Shown here: positions 34,664 to 43,182 of the stretch, piece after piece
Layout: every line of letters starts with the position of its first letter
How positions within the stretch are numbered: position 1 is the first letter of the stretch
Assembly: GCA_046349915.1 (NCBI GenBank)
Contig: JAXMBL010000003.1
Span: 868,001 to 932,000, forward strand
DNA length: 64,000 nt
Direction of reading: 5' to 3'
Source: CAIXSC01 sp046349915
GTDB taxonomy: Bacteria; Planctomycetota; Planctomycetia; Pirellulales; Pirellulaceae
Position numbers and translations under genes: made by a program
Notes under the pieces: model-generated
What the model saw: the letters and a program-made list of their open reading frames with translations, nothing else
Database searches by the model: none
Told to the model about the DNA's origin: nothing

Positions 34664-35370
34664 TGTCGGGCGATCTCCGACCGCTTTATCTGTTTTGGTT
34701 GGCGAGCGGCGGGCCTGACGAAGAGACGGAACCGCCCGTGCCGGGAGGGTTGTCGCCCTGGCCCGATGCGCTGGTCGCGGCGGCCGACTTCTTTGAGTTG
34801 AGCGAGGACTTGTTGACGGCGGCCGCGGAACTCTCTCCCCCGGCGCCGGTCAGGCAGGACGAGTCGAAATTGTTGGAGTCGTGGGTGGCGAAGAAGAAAG
34901 TCGCCGAACTGCGCTCGTGGGTCGCGCGTCTCCTGGGACCCGACTCCGTGGGAGCTCGCGCGGAGATTCTGACGCATTTACGCGAGCAGACCAAAGAGGC
35001 GAGTTGGCCGGCGGCGCCCGGACAGCGGACGCGGGAGCAATTGAGAGCGCGCGAGGAATTGATCGCCGAACAGCGTCGTCAGAGCGAGGCGCAGGCGGCC
35101 GCCGCCGCTCGTAAAAAATACCTGCGGGAACTCGCGCAAGACCCGCGGAAGGCCAGCGAGCGGGCTCGCGAGTTGTTCGGGCAGAGTTCGTCCCAAGATT
35201 TGGTGACGGCGGCCAAGTTGTTGGTGGACCTGCGCGAGGCGATGGGGCTGGAGAATGGAGATCGACAGGTCCGGAAAGTGGTCGACGAGATCGTCGCCGC
35301 CCAAGGAAAACGCCCCAAGGTGATACACACTCTACGCGAACATGGACTGATTCCGAAGAAGAGGCGTTGA
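34657..35370 (+). pseudogene. C-terminal part of the split hypothetical protein
   Basis: 237 residues if started at the ATG at 34657, which overlaps the stop of the preceding frame by 7 bp. The chain begins SGDLRPLYLFWLASGG and PPVPGGLSPWPDAL, then a helical charged region rich in Arg, Ala, Gln and Glu (QRTREQLRAREELIAEQRRQ, likely coiled coil at about 120-165) and ends GLIPKKRR. The order LRPLYL then PPVPxGL is what follows the N-terminal half in intact homologues as I recall them, so this is probably the displaced remainder of one gene. Function unknown; in other planctomycetes this family often sits near SWIM zinc-finger genes, which are absent here. Confidence 0.6.
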
Positions 35371-35716
35371 GTGGCGGTGTCCGAACCGGAAAGGAGCAGC
35401 TAGAGAACGCGCAGAGGAGTCGATCTCAAGATTGACATCTGTTATTGGATATCTCATCTTGCGAGCACGACAGCGTCAGTTGCAGCGATATTACGTGAGA
35501 GTAGCGTGGCGCCGTTGTTCTTTGACAATCGAATTTGCGGCGAGCGGTGAGGTGATGAGTAAACCCTGGGCGCCGCTCGCAGAGTACTTAGAGTCGATGT
35601 GCGATGAGTCTGTGGATAGCCATTCGAGTCCCGCCGGTAAGCTTGAGTCCCCAGGGACGAGACCGATCGCAAATCGTTCCCGGAACCCTTGTTCCACAAC
35701 GAGTTGCACCCGACGT
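35371..35716 (+). promoter_or_regulatory. Candidate CRISPR leader region
   Basis: 346 bp without a credible gene, just upstream of the first CRISPR repeat. TTGACA elements occur in GATTGACATCTGTTATTGGA and in TTCTTTGACAATCGAATTTG, either of which could drive transcription into the array. The direction agrees with the repeat ending ATTGAAAC on the plus strand. A weak open frame crosses the region and the first repeat; I treat it as spurious. Confidence 0.45.
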
Positions 35717-35898
35717 CCTTCCGTGATCGAGAGACCACGGCTCCATTGAAACGACGCAAGCGGGGCACTTGTCGCACTCCTTGACCGCCCCTTCCGTGAT
35801 CGAGAGACCACGGCTCCATTGAAACGGCGGTCAGTTGCTTGTCTGGCGCGACCCTGAGGACGCCTTCCGTGATCGAGAGACCACGGCTCCATTGAAAC
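35717..35898 (+). CRISPR. Three-repeat CRISPR array, no cas genes nearby
   Basis: Three identical 36-nt repeats at 35717-35752, 35790-35825 and 35863-35898, starting CCTTCCGTGATCGAGAG and ending GGCTCCATTGAAAC, separated by two unrelated 37-nt spacers (35753-35789 and 35826-35862). The ATTGAAAC end is the typical 5' handle of mature type I and III guide RNAs, so transcription is expected on the plus strand. The repeat can form a short stem (CCGTG with CACGG). Nothing resembling cas1, cas2 or effector genes is present in the 64 kb. A minimal orphan array may use a cas operon elsewhere in the genome. Confidence 0.9.
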
Positions 35899-36456
35899 TC
35901 GGTGCTTTGAGAATATGAGCCGAGAGTCTTGAGGATTATCAGGCAGGTGAGTCCGGTCGCCCCAAAGTGGCAACGCTTTGAAACAGTTTTTCAGACGCGA
36001 CTCGATATTGTCATGCTCCTTCAACTCGAACGGTTCGCAGCCGTTCGCTGGTGGTTGATCGCCCCGACGCCCATCGCTCTTGACGCATGGTCAAGGCTAT
36101 TGCTGAAGATTGTTGTTGCTATCGCTACGCTTTACTGCGCTTTGCAGGATGCCGAGTTCGTTCACGCCTTGTGACCTCGGCCTTTCTTGGTTTGTCGCCA
36201 AGCGTTGCTCAACGCACACAGTTCATGCAGGCCGGTGTGCTTGCTGCCGACTCGATCGCCCCCTCACCCGCGAACCCCTCTCCCCGAGTACGGGGCGAGG
36301 GGAGTGTGGAATGTTGTATGCGCGAGCCGTATGGATGGGCAGATCTCGGCTTTCACTGCGTGTGGGGCGAGGGGGGCAGTGGAGATATGAGAGGCTTGCT
36401 AGGTGCGAGGCCTCAACATGTGATCTCTTCGCCCTTGCTGCAATTCAAACGAATCA
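35899..36456. other. Gene-free repeat-bearing spacer downstream of the CRISPR array
   Basis: 558 bp. No fourth CRISPR repeat or degenerate copy is apparent after 35898. Segment 36203-36276 is the inverted counterpart of 34236-34310, and CCCCG-AGTA-CGGGG (about 36282-36295) matches the position of the hairpin beside the left copy. Open frames on the plus strand here change composition along their length and are not supported. Confidence 0.6.
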
Positions 36457-38034
36457 CTAATTCCGTCCCAGACGTTTCGCCAATTGGGCGCTGTAGAGAT
36501 TCGGCGGGCTTAGTCGCTCGGGGGCGATTGCCTCGAACCAACGCCCCCTGGGTTCCAGCCGCGAGGGGGCATGGGTGGTGAGTCCGACCAAGTTGATGCG
36601 ATCAGGGCCGAAATTGACAGGCCAGGTTTGTGGTTGTTCGCTTCGGATGTTCCAAAACGTCTCGTACGCTCCGCAGTGCCGACCCAGATTGGCGCCTCCT
36701 CCCGACTGAAACATCCGCGAGCCAACTCCCAGATCAAGGTCGGTGAATAAATTCGAGTGCGGGGCGTAACGATGATGATCCAGGCACAGATCGATCCCTC
36801 GCCCCCTCATGACGACGTTACCCGCCGAACCGCGAGTGACCGTGATGTCGTGCATGAAACGAGTTTCCATGGAGAAATCGGTCAACAGGTGATCCTGTCC
36901 TGACAGAATGATCCCATGGTGGCCAGTCGCTTGCCGCGTGCGCTCGGGAGGTCGCTCCGACGACCAACGAATCCCCGAAAGACTAATCTGCGATCCGCCC
37001 ACAAACAGACCACTGTCCGCATTGTGAATGTGAATGTTCCGAATCCAACTATTGCGCACTCCAATCATCGCAATCGCGTTAAATCCCTGCTCGGTGAAAT
37101 GACCTGCATACCGACCCGCGGGAAACTCGAAGCCCAACTGCTCAATCCCCACCTCCTCGACGCTGCTCCGTCCGTCCAGCACGATGGGACTCCAAGTTTC
37201 ACGAACGTCAGTCCGCAAGGGGCGATCCAATTCGATCATGCGTGTAGCGACATCGATCGCCGTCACGCGAAACGCAAACAACTCGCGAACACCTCGCAGT
37301 TCTGAAATCGAACCTGGATCTTCCGCGTAGAGATGGCGAGTGAGCGATTGAGTCTCGTCGTCGTCTTGCCGCAGCACATAATCTTGTCCAACCACAAGAC
37401 GCCTCGGGTTATCGACTCGCAACGAACGCTCCCCGCGACTCGCCTCCGACGCGACGCGCGCGAGCGGCCTGTTGGGAAAACTACCGACGACTTCCAAGAT
37501 GCCGCCCGACCAGGAATAACGGGACGTCTTTTGACCCGTAGTGGTTTCCGCCCACTCTGGCCGAATCACTTGCAGCGGAGTTGGACATCTCAGTTTCGAG
37601 ACGCCTGGGCCGGCGCCTCGCAACACGGTCTGGGAGTCGCGGAGCGTCAAAACCTTTTTTATGAGATACCGACCCGGCGGAATCGACAGCACTTTCCCTG
37701 GACAAGCGGCCAGCGCGCGTAGAAACGCGTCCGAATCGTCGGTGACTCCATCGCCGACCGCTCCATAGTCCCGGACGCTGGCGTCGACGGGGCGTTCAGC
37801 CGGAGACGACTCACCGCGGCGATAGCCCGCATATGAATAGTCGTCCAGCCGTCCGCGCGGATCAAACAACTCGCCCGACTCGCCCCATAACCGCGAAAAC
37901 TCGCCTGATTTCTTCAGCGGTTCCGCGGCCGTGACGATTCGCTTACCGCGATCGGCAAGGTTGTCGCTTGCGACCAGCCCACTCATGACAAATGCGATCG
38001 CAACGGTCCTGAGGGAACGACATGCAACTCGCAT
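36457..38034 (-). CDS. Pectate-lyase-3-like right-handed beta-helix protein
   Basis: 525 residues from the ATG at 38034 (signal LRTVAIAFVMSGLVASDN); an ATG at 38052 is possible. DASVRDYGAVGDGVTDDSDA (about 80-99) is the diagnostic start of the pectate_lyase_3/GH28-type beta-helix fold, followed by FLRALAACPGKVLSIPPGRY and later helix rungs such as NAIAMIGVRNSWIRNIHIHN, GLFVGGSQISLSGIRW and GHHGIILSGQDHLLTDFSME. The fold is shared by polysaccharide lyases and hydrolases. Catalytic residues cannot be assigned. It lies 70 bp after a DUF1501 gene and is likely the last gene of the DUF1549-DUF1501 operon, which suggests a polysaccharide substrate for the set. Confidence 0.87.
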   Translation of the reverse strand: MRVACRSLRTVAIAFVMSGLVASDNLADRGKRIVTAAEPLKKSGEFSRLWGESGELFDPRGRLDDYSYAGYRRGESSPAERPVDASVRDYGAVGDGVTDDSDAFLRALAACPGKVLSIPPGRYLIKKVLTLRDSQTVLRGAGPGVSKLRCPTPLQVIRPEWAETTTGQKTSRYSWSGGILEVVGSFPNRPLARVASEASRGERSLRVDNPRRLVVGQDYVLRQDDDETQSLTRHLYAEDPGSISELRGVRELFAFRVTAIDVATRMIELDRPLRTDVRETWSPIVLDGRSSVEEVGIEQLGFEFPAGRYAGHFTEQGFNAIAMIGVRNSWIRNIHIHNADSGLFVGGSQISLSGIRWSSERPPERTRQATGHHGIILSGQDHLLTDFSMETRFMHDITVTRGSAGNVVMRGRGIDLCLDHHRYAPHSNLFTDLDLGVGSRMFQSGGGANLGRHCGAYETFWNIRSEQPQTWPVNFGPDRINLVGLTTHAPSRLEPRGRWFEAIAPERLSPPNLYSAQLAKRLGRN

Positions 38035-38104
38035 GACTAAGTCTCCCGGCATTAAGTCCCAGCGCGGTCCCACAAGTCGTTGCCCATGACATTCCCGCTC
38101 GCCG

Positions 38105-39520
38105 CTACGCGATCAATTCCCTGACAACTCGACCGTGCACGTCGGTCAAGCGATAGTCGCGGCCCGCGTGCCGATAAGTCAATCGAGTGTGATCGATTCC
38201 CAGGAGATGCAGAATGGTGGCATGAAAGTCGTGTACATGAACACCGTGCAGCGCGACCTTCGCTCCCAACTCGTCGGTCTCGCCGTACGTCATTCCGCCT
38301 CGCACGCCACCGCCGGCCATCCACGACGAAAAGCATGCGCTGTGATGACCACGCCCCTTGTTGCCATCGACTCCAGGCGTGCGCCCAAACTCGGTGGTCC
38401 AAACGACCAACGTGTCGTCCAGCATGCCGCGCCTCTTCAGATCCCGCAGCAAGCCAGCCAAGGGACGATCAATGTTCTTCGCATGGACCGCGTGCTCGGC
38501 CATATCCCCATGCTGATCCCAGTTCTTGCTGCTGCTGCCATCCACCAATTCAATGAATCGCACGCCTCGTTCCGCCAGTCGACGAGCGACCAGGCACTGC
38601 CAGCCGAACCCTTCGTTCTGTCCTCGCGTCAAACCGTACATCGCCAACGTTTCATCCGACTCGCGATTCACATCAAACGCCTCGGGCGCGTCGGTCTGCA
38701 TATGAAAAGCCGTCTCAAAGCTGCGAATCCTGGCCGCTAACTCCGAGTCGCCCGCGCGCTCCTGCAAGTGTCGGTTGTTCAAGAGATCGGTGAGTCCCAG
38801 CTCTAGTTCCTGCAGGCCTCGCTCGCGTGATCGACGACCAAGGTTGGCGATTGGCTCCGCGCCTCCAATCACTCGCACTCCCTGATGGTACGCCGGCAAA
38901 AAGTCGTTGTTGAAAATCTGCGTACCCGCGTAAGGCATCTGCGGCGCCAGCGCGATAAAGGACGGGAGGTTCTGATTCACCGTGCCCAGGCCATAGCTGA
39001 CCCACGAGCCAATGCTCGGTCGCGAAAAGAAGAACGAACCGGTGTGCATCCCGAGCGTCGCGTTGTAATGCTCGTTGTCGTTGCCATGCAGCGAGCAGAT
39101 CAAGCAAATGTCGTCCATGCACTCGCGCAAGTAAGGGAACAGATCGCTCACGAGCGCTCCGCACTGGCCGCCGGGGCGGAATTCCCAAAGAGGCTTCAAC
39201 AACACTCGCTCTTGGTTCGACAAACCGCCGCCCACGCCTGTTTTCTTCCCATCAGCGCGGAACAACTCGGGCTTATAGTCGAACGTATCCATGTGCGATA
39301 CGCCGCCGTTCGAGAAGACGAAGAGCACTCGCTTGGCTCGCGCGGGAAAATGCGGCGTCTTGGGCGCGAGTGGATCGTCGGATGGAGGTGCGGGAGAAGC
39401 CGGCGAGCGATCATCGGCCAGCAACTGCGACAAGATTCCTGGCATCAGCAACGAACCACCTACCAGCGAACGCAGGAATTCGCGACGAACGGCGGTTGTC
39501 GAAGTAGGAGAAGTGGCCAT
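38105..39520 (-). CDS. DUF1501 family protein
   Basis: 471 residues. Signal region VRREFLRSLVGGSLLMPGIL is twin-arginine-like. Landmarks: RVLFVFSNGGVSHMDTFDYK, SSKNWDQHGDMAEHA (metal-type WDQH motif), VVWTTEFGRTPGVDGNKGRG, HHSACFSSWMAGGGVRGGMT and the ending LTYRHAGRDYRLTDVHGRVV. The DUF1549/DUF1553 partner ends 33 bp upstream. No ribosome site of note precedes the ATG, so the gene may rely on coupling. Confidence 0.92.
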   Translation of the reverse strand: MATSPTSTTAVRREFLRSLVGGSLLMPGILSQLLADDRSPASPAPPSDDPLAPKTPHFPARAKRVLFVFSNGGVSHMDTFDYKPELFRADGKKTGVGGGLSNQERVLLKPLWEFRPGGQCGALVSDLFPYLRECMDDICLICSLHGNDNEHYNATLGMHTGSFFFSRPSIGSWVSYGLGTVNQNLPSFIALAPQMPYAGTQIFNNDFLPAYHQGVRVIGGAEPIANLGRRSRERGLQELELGLTDLLNNRHLQERAGDSELAARIRSFETAFHMQTDAPEAFDVNRESDETLAMYGLTRGQNEGFGWQCLVARRLAERGVRFIELVDGSSSKNWDQHGDMAEHAVHAKNIDRPLAGLLRDLKRRGMLDDTLVVWTTEFGRTPGVDGNKGRGHHSACFSSWMAGGGVRGGMTYGETDELGAKVALHGVHVHDFHATILHLLGIDHTRLTYRHAGRDYRLTDVHGRVVRELIA

Positions 39521-39553
39521 GGCGGCGGTTGGATGGTTAATGGCTTCGGTCCG

Positions 39554-42238
39554 TTAGTCGATGTATACGAATTCGTTCAGTCGGAATAAGGATCGCGTGT
39601 AAGCTTGCCAAGCCTGACTCTCGGCATCGCCGCTCGCACGCCCCTCTTCCTGGAGCAACGCTTGCGCTTTCGCGATGAACTCACGGGCTGCCATGCGCTC
39701 ATCCACGTTGGGCGTTCGCGCCAGCAGTAGTTCGTAAGCGAATTGGACTCGCGAATCGGTATCGTGACCGTTGGACTGGATACGCGCGGCGGTGAGTGTG
39801 GTTTGGCGATGGAGCAGGGGATCGTTCAACAAGAACAATGCTTGCAGCGATGTCGTGCTGGTCATGCGGGCGCCCGTGCTAGTAGATGGATCGGCGCCGT
39901 CGAACAACGCCAAATAGGGATGACGTTGGATGCGCTGCGTCATCAGATAGACACTGCGTCGGTCCGACTCGTAGACCGCCTTGAACGGCTTATGCTGAGT
40001 GAAATCCCATTTGTCCTGTGGTGGAAACGGATGAGCGCCCGCGGGAGTCAAGTCGAGATTCCCGGCGACCGCCAGCAACGTGTCGCGAATCGACTCGGCG
40101 TCAAGGCGACGACGAGTGAAGCCGGCGAGCCATTCGTTGGCAGGATCTTGCGTTCGAGCTGCCTCCGACCGCGCGCTCGATTGTCGATACGTCCGCGACA
40201 GCATGACGAGTCGATGGAACGACTTGAGAGACCAACCACCGGTTCGCAAACGAACGGCCAGGAAGTCGAGCAACTCGGGGTGGGAAGGCGGCTTGCCTTG
40301 TCGGCCAAAGTCATTGGGCGTCGGGACCAAGCCTCGTCCAAAGTGGTGCTGCCAAAGACGATTCGCAACGACGCGAGCGGTTAATGGATTGTCGTCGGCC
40401 AAAATCCACTCGGCCAATTGAAGACGTCCACTTTCGCCGACGCTTGGCGGCAACTCATGACCACCGAGTACGACGGGAAATTTACGCGGCGCGATATCGC
40501 CAAGTCGACCTGGATCGCCACGCAACTGGATCGCGGCGTCGCCCAGTGTCTTCGATTCCGCCACCGCATACGCCGTCTCTTGGCTGGGCGCGAGCACCAC
40601 CAGGTCGCGTTGGCGTTTGTCCAGCTCAATGCCTGGCCAGGGATAGCGAGTGCTCTGGAAGATTCCATAGAGTCCGTAATAGTCGCGAGTCGTCAGCGGA
40701 TCGAACTTGTGATCGTGGCAACGAGCGCAGGTGAGCGACAACCCCAGAAACGCTCGTCCTAAATTATCGATCGTATCCTCGATGGTGAGATGCTGAGGGT
40801 AGTCGTCCACTCGCGAGCCGAATCGTCGCGCGTTGGCGATATAGCCCGTGGCGATAATGCGTCGCTGGCGTTCCTCGTCGGTCGCACCCCCGCGCAAGTC
40901 GCCCGCCAATTGGTCGCGCACAAACTCGTCGTAAGGCAAGTCGCGATTCAACGCGTCAATGACCCAATCGCGATACTTGTGCATCTGCGGAATCGGATAG
41001 TCCGAGTTGTCGCCCGCGGTGTCGGCGTAGCGGACCACGTCGAGCCAATGCCGGCCCCAACGCTCGCCGTAGCGAGGCGAGTCCAACAGACGGTCAATCA
41101 GTCGCGCGTAGGCGTCGTCTGCGTCGTCTGTCAGAAAGGCCGCCAGTTCGGCGGGAGTCGGCGGAAGGCCCGTGAGGTCATAGGTCGCTCGTCGAATGAG
41201 TGTTCGCTTGTCAGCGTCCGGAGCAGGGGCCAGTTGGTTGGCGGTTAGCTTAGCGAGGATGAAGCGATCGACGTCATTGATTGGCCAAGTTGAATTCGCA
41301 ACATCGGGAACCTTGGGTTCGACGATCGGACGCAGCGACCAAAACTGGCGTGCCGCCGCCAAGTCGATTTGTTTGCCTGCATGTCGAGTTGTTTGCGAGC
41401 GCGGGTCAGGCGCGCCGATCTTGACCCAGCGTTCAAGATCCGCGATCTCTTGATCGGATAACCGCTCATCGGGCGGCATCTGCAGATTGGGGTCGAGATA
41501 CCGCACCGCTTGGATCAGGCGACTGCGATCAGGATCGCCTGGCACCACCGCGGGTCCCCCCGAACCGCCTCGACGCAACGTGGCCCGCGAGTCAACCAGC
41601 AACTCGCCCTGCAGTTCGTCCGCTTGCGAACTATGGCAGTCGTAACACTTATCCACCAGCAACGGCCGAATACGCTTCTCGAAGAACGCGACATCTTCTT
41701 CGCTGAGTGTGGCGGCGAGGCCGTCGTAGTGTCCTCGCCAGATTTCAATGCCCGAGAAGTTTGCGGCGCCGCCTTGGCTGGAGATGATGATCTTGCCATC
41801 CTGCGGTTGAACGTGCCAAGGTCCAAGTTTGTCCCAATGGCCGGCTCGACCGCTGTTGTGTCGAGCGACGACGGGGCGTCCGTTGAGTGAAATCGAGTAG
41901 TTCTCGGGATCGTTGTCTTCCCAGACGTAAAGAAAAACGGTGTAAGCGCCCGCGGGAATCTCCAGCAACTCAACTCGGTTGCCGCCCCAGCGGCTGCTCC
42001 GGATCATCCTCGCTCGCTCGGCATCGGTCGCTGGCTGGAGCGACACCTTCTGATTCTCGAAGGCCTTGTCGCGACAAACATACTGCTTCGAGTCGGCGCC
42101 GTCCCAGGAGTGGCCGTCGATCATGACGGCTGGGCCATTCAGGTTGAGCCCGCGAAAGAACGTGGGCGCTGGCTCGTCCGCCCAGCCGCTCGCTACGAGC
42201 AACACCCATGTCAAACCGCACAAGAGTCGAAGTGACAT
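39554..42238 (-). CDS. Malectin-like + PSCyt1-DUF1549-DUF1553 protein
   Basis: 894 residues from the ATG at 42238 (a TTG seven codons earlier is the only longer option), with signal peptide LRLLCGLTWVLLVASGWA. Between the signal and the cytochrome region lies an extra domain of about 140 residues (RGLNLNGPAVMIDGHSWDGA, GNRVELLEIPAGAYTVFLYV, WEDNDPENYSISLNGRPVV) that looks like a malectin/CBM-type beta-sandwich binding carbohydrate. Then PSCyt1 with CYDCH, DUF1549 with CARCHDHKFDPLTTRDYYGL, and DUF1553 with NPLTARVVANRLWQHHFGRG. The added sandwich is absent from the other two family members here and points to a sugar polymer. Its DUF1501 partner follows 33 bp downstream. Confidence 0.9.
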   Translation of the reverse strand: MSLRLLCGLTWVLLVASGWADEPAPTFFRGLNLNGPAVMIDGHSWDGADSKQYVCRDKAFENQKVSLQPATDAERARMIRSSRWGGNRVELLEIPAGAYTVFLYVWEDNDPENYSISLNGRPVVARHNSGRAGHWDKLGPWHVQPQDGKIIISSQGGAANFSGIEIWRGHYDGLAATLSEEDVAFFEKRIRPLLVDKCYDCHSSQADELQGELLVDSRATLRRGGSGGPAVVPGDPDRSRLIQAVRYLDPNLQMPPDERLSDQEIADLERWVKIGAPDPRSQTTRHAGKQIDLAAARQFWSLRPIVEPKVPDVANSTWPINDVDRFILAKLTANQLAPAPDADKRTLIRRATYDLTGLPPTPAELAAFLTDDADDAYARLIDRLLDSPRYGERWGRHWLDVVRYADTAGDNSDYPIPQMHKYRDWVIDALNRDLPYDEFVRDQLAGDLRGGATDEERQRRIIATGYIANARRFGSRVDDYPQHLTIEDTIDNLGRAFLGLSLTCARCHDHKFDPLTTRDYYGLYGIFQSTRYPWPGIELDKRQRDLVVLAPSQETAYAVAESKTLGDAAIQLRGDPGRLGDIAPRKFPVVLGGHELPPSVGESGRLQLAEWILADDNPLTARVVANRLWQHHFGRGLVPTPNDFGRQGKPPSHPELLDFLAVRLRTGGWSLKSFHRLVMLSRTYRQSSARSEAARTQDPANEWLAGFTRRRLDAESIRDTLLAVAGNLDLTPAGAHPFPPQDKWDFTQHKPFKAVYESDRRSVYLMTQRIQRHPYLALFDGADPSTSTGARMTSTTSLQALFLLNDPLLHRQTTLTAARIQSNGHDTDSRVQFAYELLLARTPNVDERMAAREFIAKAQALLQEEGRASGDAESQAWQAYTRSLFRLNEFVYID

Positions 42239-42328
42239 AAACACTCGCGACCAAGCCAAAGAGATAAACGCGACGCCGAGGAGAATATCTTTAGTTTAGC
42301 AAAGTTTGGGGGGTGGGGCGTGAGGGCT

Positions 42329-42414
42329 GTACGACGGACTTCTAGTCCGTCGCTTCCGTGTTCTTCGTGGCGATGGTGCGCCCGGCGGATCGACGGACTA
42401 GAAGTCCGTCGTAC
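42329..42414. repeat. GACGGACT palindrome, facing pair upstream of the regulator gene
   Basis: Two palindromes, 42329-42352 (GTACGACGGACTTCTAGTCC start) and 42391-42414, are inverted relative to each other, 38 bp apart. They lie in the 269-bp divergent gap between the DUF1549 gene and the FadR-type gene. Further copies occur at every gene junction to 52940. Confidence 0.95.
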
Positions 42415-42434
42415 AGGAGGAGACACAGTCTTAC

Positions 42435-42465
42435 TTGACTCGTCATCAGATTGTCTGATAATCTG
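42435..42465 (+). promoter_or_regulatory. Promoter with overlapping GntR-type operator
   Basis: TTGACT (42435-42440), a 16-base spacer and GATAAT (42457-42462) form a good sigma-70-type promoter. CAGATT-N7-AATCTG (42447-42465), a perfect 6-bp inverted repeat of FadR/GntR-operator type, overlaps the -10 box, so binding would block initiation. It lies 43 bp before the regulator ATG and suggests autoregulation. Confidence 0.6.
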
Positions 42466-42507
42466 CCGACGTGACTATTGGCAGCCAACTGTCTTGCGAG
42501 GTCCGTC

Positions 42508-43182
42508 ATGCAGGCTCTCCGGCGTCCGAAGGTCCGCGATCAGGCGACCGAGCAAATCAAGCAGTACATCGTCGAACGCAAGCTGGCGCCCGGTGATCGA
42601 CTGCCCACCGAGACGCAACTGGCCGAGACGCTCGGCATCAGTCGCTTGAGTCTCCGCGAGGCGACCAAGGCGTTGGAGTTTCTGGGGATCGTGGAGTCGA
42701 AGACCGGAGTCGGGCTGACCGTCGGACGAATCGACATGGGCCGCGTCACCGAGCATCTAGGCTTTCATGCCGGCCTGCTCGATGTCGATTCGCAACAACT
42801 GATCGATAGTCGCGTTATCTTGGAAACAGGCGTGTTGCCGCATGTCATTCGTCGGATGAAGGAAGACGCGACGATTGAAGATTCTCTGCGCGAGATCGTT
42901 CGGCAGTTTGAGTCCGCTCGCGACCTGAAGGCTTTCATCGCGCTCGATATTCAGTTCCATCGTTCGTTGCTTGAGGCGAGTGGCTTGCAGCCGCTCGTCG
43001 CGTTCGGCGATCTGCTCCATGTGTTCTTTCAACGGTTTCGCGAAAGTGTGAAACGAGCAGGCTGGAAGACAGGAGCGGAGAGTCATCGTCGCCTGCTCGA
43101 TCATCTCGCCGCAGGCAATCTCGACAAAGCGACCTCGGAGCTGCGCAAGCACATCGAAAGCCATAAGGAGCGGTTGCCGTGA
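42508..43182 (+). CDS. GntR-family regulator, FadR/FCD type
   Basis: 224 residues from the ATG at 42508, preceded by GAGG at 7 bases; a TTG at 42478 is not supported. Winged helix-turn-helix about residues 8-70 (ATEQIKQYIVERKLAPGDRL, LAETLGISRLSLREATKALE), then an FCD-type ligand domain with DIQFHRSLLEASGLQPL and SHRRLLDHLAAGNLDKATSE. FCD regulators usually bind small organic acids and repress adjacent catabolic genes. The stop codon overlaps the GTG start of the next gene as GTGA, tying the regulator to the DUF1592/DUF1552 genes that follow; this is a rare clue to what induces such an operon. Confidence 0.92.
   Translation: MQALRRPKVRDQATEQIKQYIVERKLAPGDRLPTETQLAETLGISRLSLREATKALEFLGIVESKTGVGLTVGRIDMGRVTEHLGFHAGLLDVDSQQLIDSRVILETGVLPHVIRRMKEDATIEDSLREIVRQFESARDLKAFIALDIQFHRSLLEASGLQPLVAFGDLLHVFFQRFRESVKRAGWKTGAESHRRLLDHLAAGNLDKATSELRKHIESHKERLP

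Noticed and set aside
35432..36024. Open frames across the CRISPR array, including one with FNGAVVSRSRK repeats
   Set aside because: The repeats are the CRISPR repeat read in reverse; no protein features.
42211..42426. Short frames with DGLEVRRT or VRRTSSPS
   Set aside because: They are palindrome translations; only the one at 43179 is tied to a real start and signal peptide.
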